From the NCBI GenBank assembly GCA_030271555.1, contig JARXKQ010000067.1:1-6585 (forward strand): a stretch of 6,585 bases of DNA. The letters are read 5' to 3'. Positions 6,255 to 6,585 of this stretch are shown here, piece after piece (position 1 is the stretch's first letter; each line of letters opens with the position of its first letter). Below the pieces are notes generated by a model. That model saw only the letters and a program-made list of their open reading frames with translations, did no database searches and had not been told where the DNA came from. This DNA is from Chloroflexota bacterium (GTDB taxonomy: Bacteria; Chloroflexota; Limnocylindria; Limnocylindrales; CSP1-4). The position numbers and the translations under genes are program-made.

Positions 6255-6585
6255 GCCTGGTCAACTTCACACTCGGTGTCGTCGCGCACATCGAGCTCAA
6301 CGCGCCGCCCATGAACCTGATGAACGACGCGCTGCTCGACGAGCTGGACGCGGCCCTGGCGACGCTCGCCGCGGCGGCGCCTGGGGACGTGCGGGCGGTA
6401 ATCGTCACCGGTGCGGGTGATCGGAGCTTCTCGGCCGGGTCGGACGTGAAGGGATTCGAGGCCCACGCGGGTGCCGCCGGCCGGCCGCATTTCACGCACG
6501 ACGAAGAGGTGACCGCGCGTCTCGCCGCACTGCCCATGCCGACCATTGCTGCGATCGAGGGCAACGCGCTGGGCGGCGGGTTGGA
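6251..6585 (+). CDS. Enoyl-CoA hydratase/isomerase family protein (5' part, cut by window end)
   Basis: An open frame of 111 codons plus two bases runs from the ATG at 6251 off the window edge without a stop. The translation starts MSLVNFTLGVVAHIELNAPP, matching the start of the crotonase family. It contains the CoA-binding/oxyanion-hole segment FSAGSDVKGF, where most relatives have AG(A/G)D, and then PTIAAIEGNALGGGL, which carries the second oxyanion-hole glycine. The two catalytic acidic positions of a true hydratase lie at or just past the cut, so hydratase, isomerase, carnitinyl-CoA dehydratase-like or hydrolase activity cannot be told apart. The start overlaps the CoA-transferase stop (ATGA) and has a GAGG Shine-Dalgarno. 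Placed directly after the CoA-transferase, it most likely acts on the CoA ester that enzyme makes. The family call is confident; the protein is truncated only by the window edge, and about 150 more residues are expected. Confidence 0.93.
   Translation, partial: MSLVNFTLGVVAHIELNAPPMNLMNDALLDELDAALATLAAAAPGDVRAVIVTGAGDRSFSAGSDVKGFEAHAGAAGRPHFTHDEEVTARLAALPMPTIAAIEGNALGGGL

Larger units (their letters stand above)
2..6585 (+). other. Single catabolic operon of seven overlapping genes (open at both ends)
   Basis: All seven genes are on one strand and all six junctions overlap. Two are TGATG (511, 1995), one is GTGA (3014) and three are ATGA (3946, 4698, 6251). No non-coding stretch longer than a base exists, so one polycistronic transcript with translational coupling is the simplest reading. 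The promoter and the main operator must lie upstream of the window, and the 3' end lies downstream. Confidence 0.85.

Noticed and set aside
1..6585. CRISPR array, tRNA/rRNA gene, insertion sequence, phage or toxin-antitoxin module
   Set aside because: The window is continuous metabolic coding sequence with no direct-repeat array, no transposase or integrase motif and no non-coding space to hold an RNA gene.

Overview
The window is a fully packed, one-directional stretch of bacterial chromosome (or large replicon). Seven genes all lie on the + strand, and every neighbouring pair overlaps by 1 or 4 bases. By eye the DNA is strongly GC-rich with G/C-ending codons throughout. This suits a high-GC bacterium such as an actinomycete or a Chloroflexota/Thermomicrobia-type organism. 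Nothing here fixes the phylum, and no gene differs obviously in composition from its neighbours. There is no intergenic DNA, so no promoter, terminator, RNA gene or mobile element can be seen; the operon begins before base 1 and continues past base 6585.

Layout: (1) 2-511, a small protein of the gluconate 2-dehydrogenase subunit 3 type, probably the accessory subunit of a flavoprotein dehydrogenase encoded just upstream; (2) 511-1995, an aldehyde dehydrogenase resembling the benzaldehyde/aromatic-aldehyde group; (3) 1995-3017, a LacI-family repressor inside the operon; (4) 3014-3949, a DapA-superfamily Schiff-base lyase/aldolase that keeps the lysine but not the other classic DapA catalytic residues; (5) 3946-4701, a classical FabG-like SDR oxidoreductase; (6) 4698-6254, a full-length two-domain acyl-CoA:acetate/3-ketoacid CoA-transferase; (7) 6251-end, the first 111 codons of an enoyl-CoA hydratase/isomerase.

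Together this looks like a substrate-induced catabolic operon. A plausible reading is that an alcohol or sugar-like group is oxidised by the upstream flavoprotein with subunit 3, and an aldehyde is oxidised to an acid by the ALDH. The acid would be loaded onto CoA by the transferase and processed by hydratase and SDR steps that resemble beta-oxidation. The DapA-like enzyme would make or cleave a 2-oxo acid, perhaps releasing the aldehyde. The LacI protein would sense a pathway intermediate. The substrate is not known from the sequence. Two inverted repeats inside coding sequence (629-653 and 1999-2013) are noted as possible but unproven regulatory structures.
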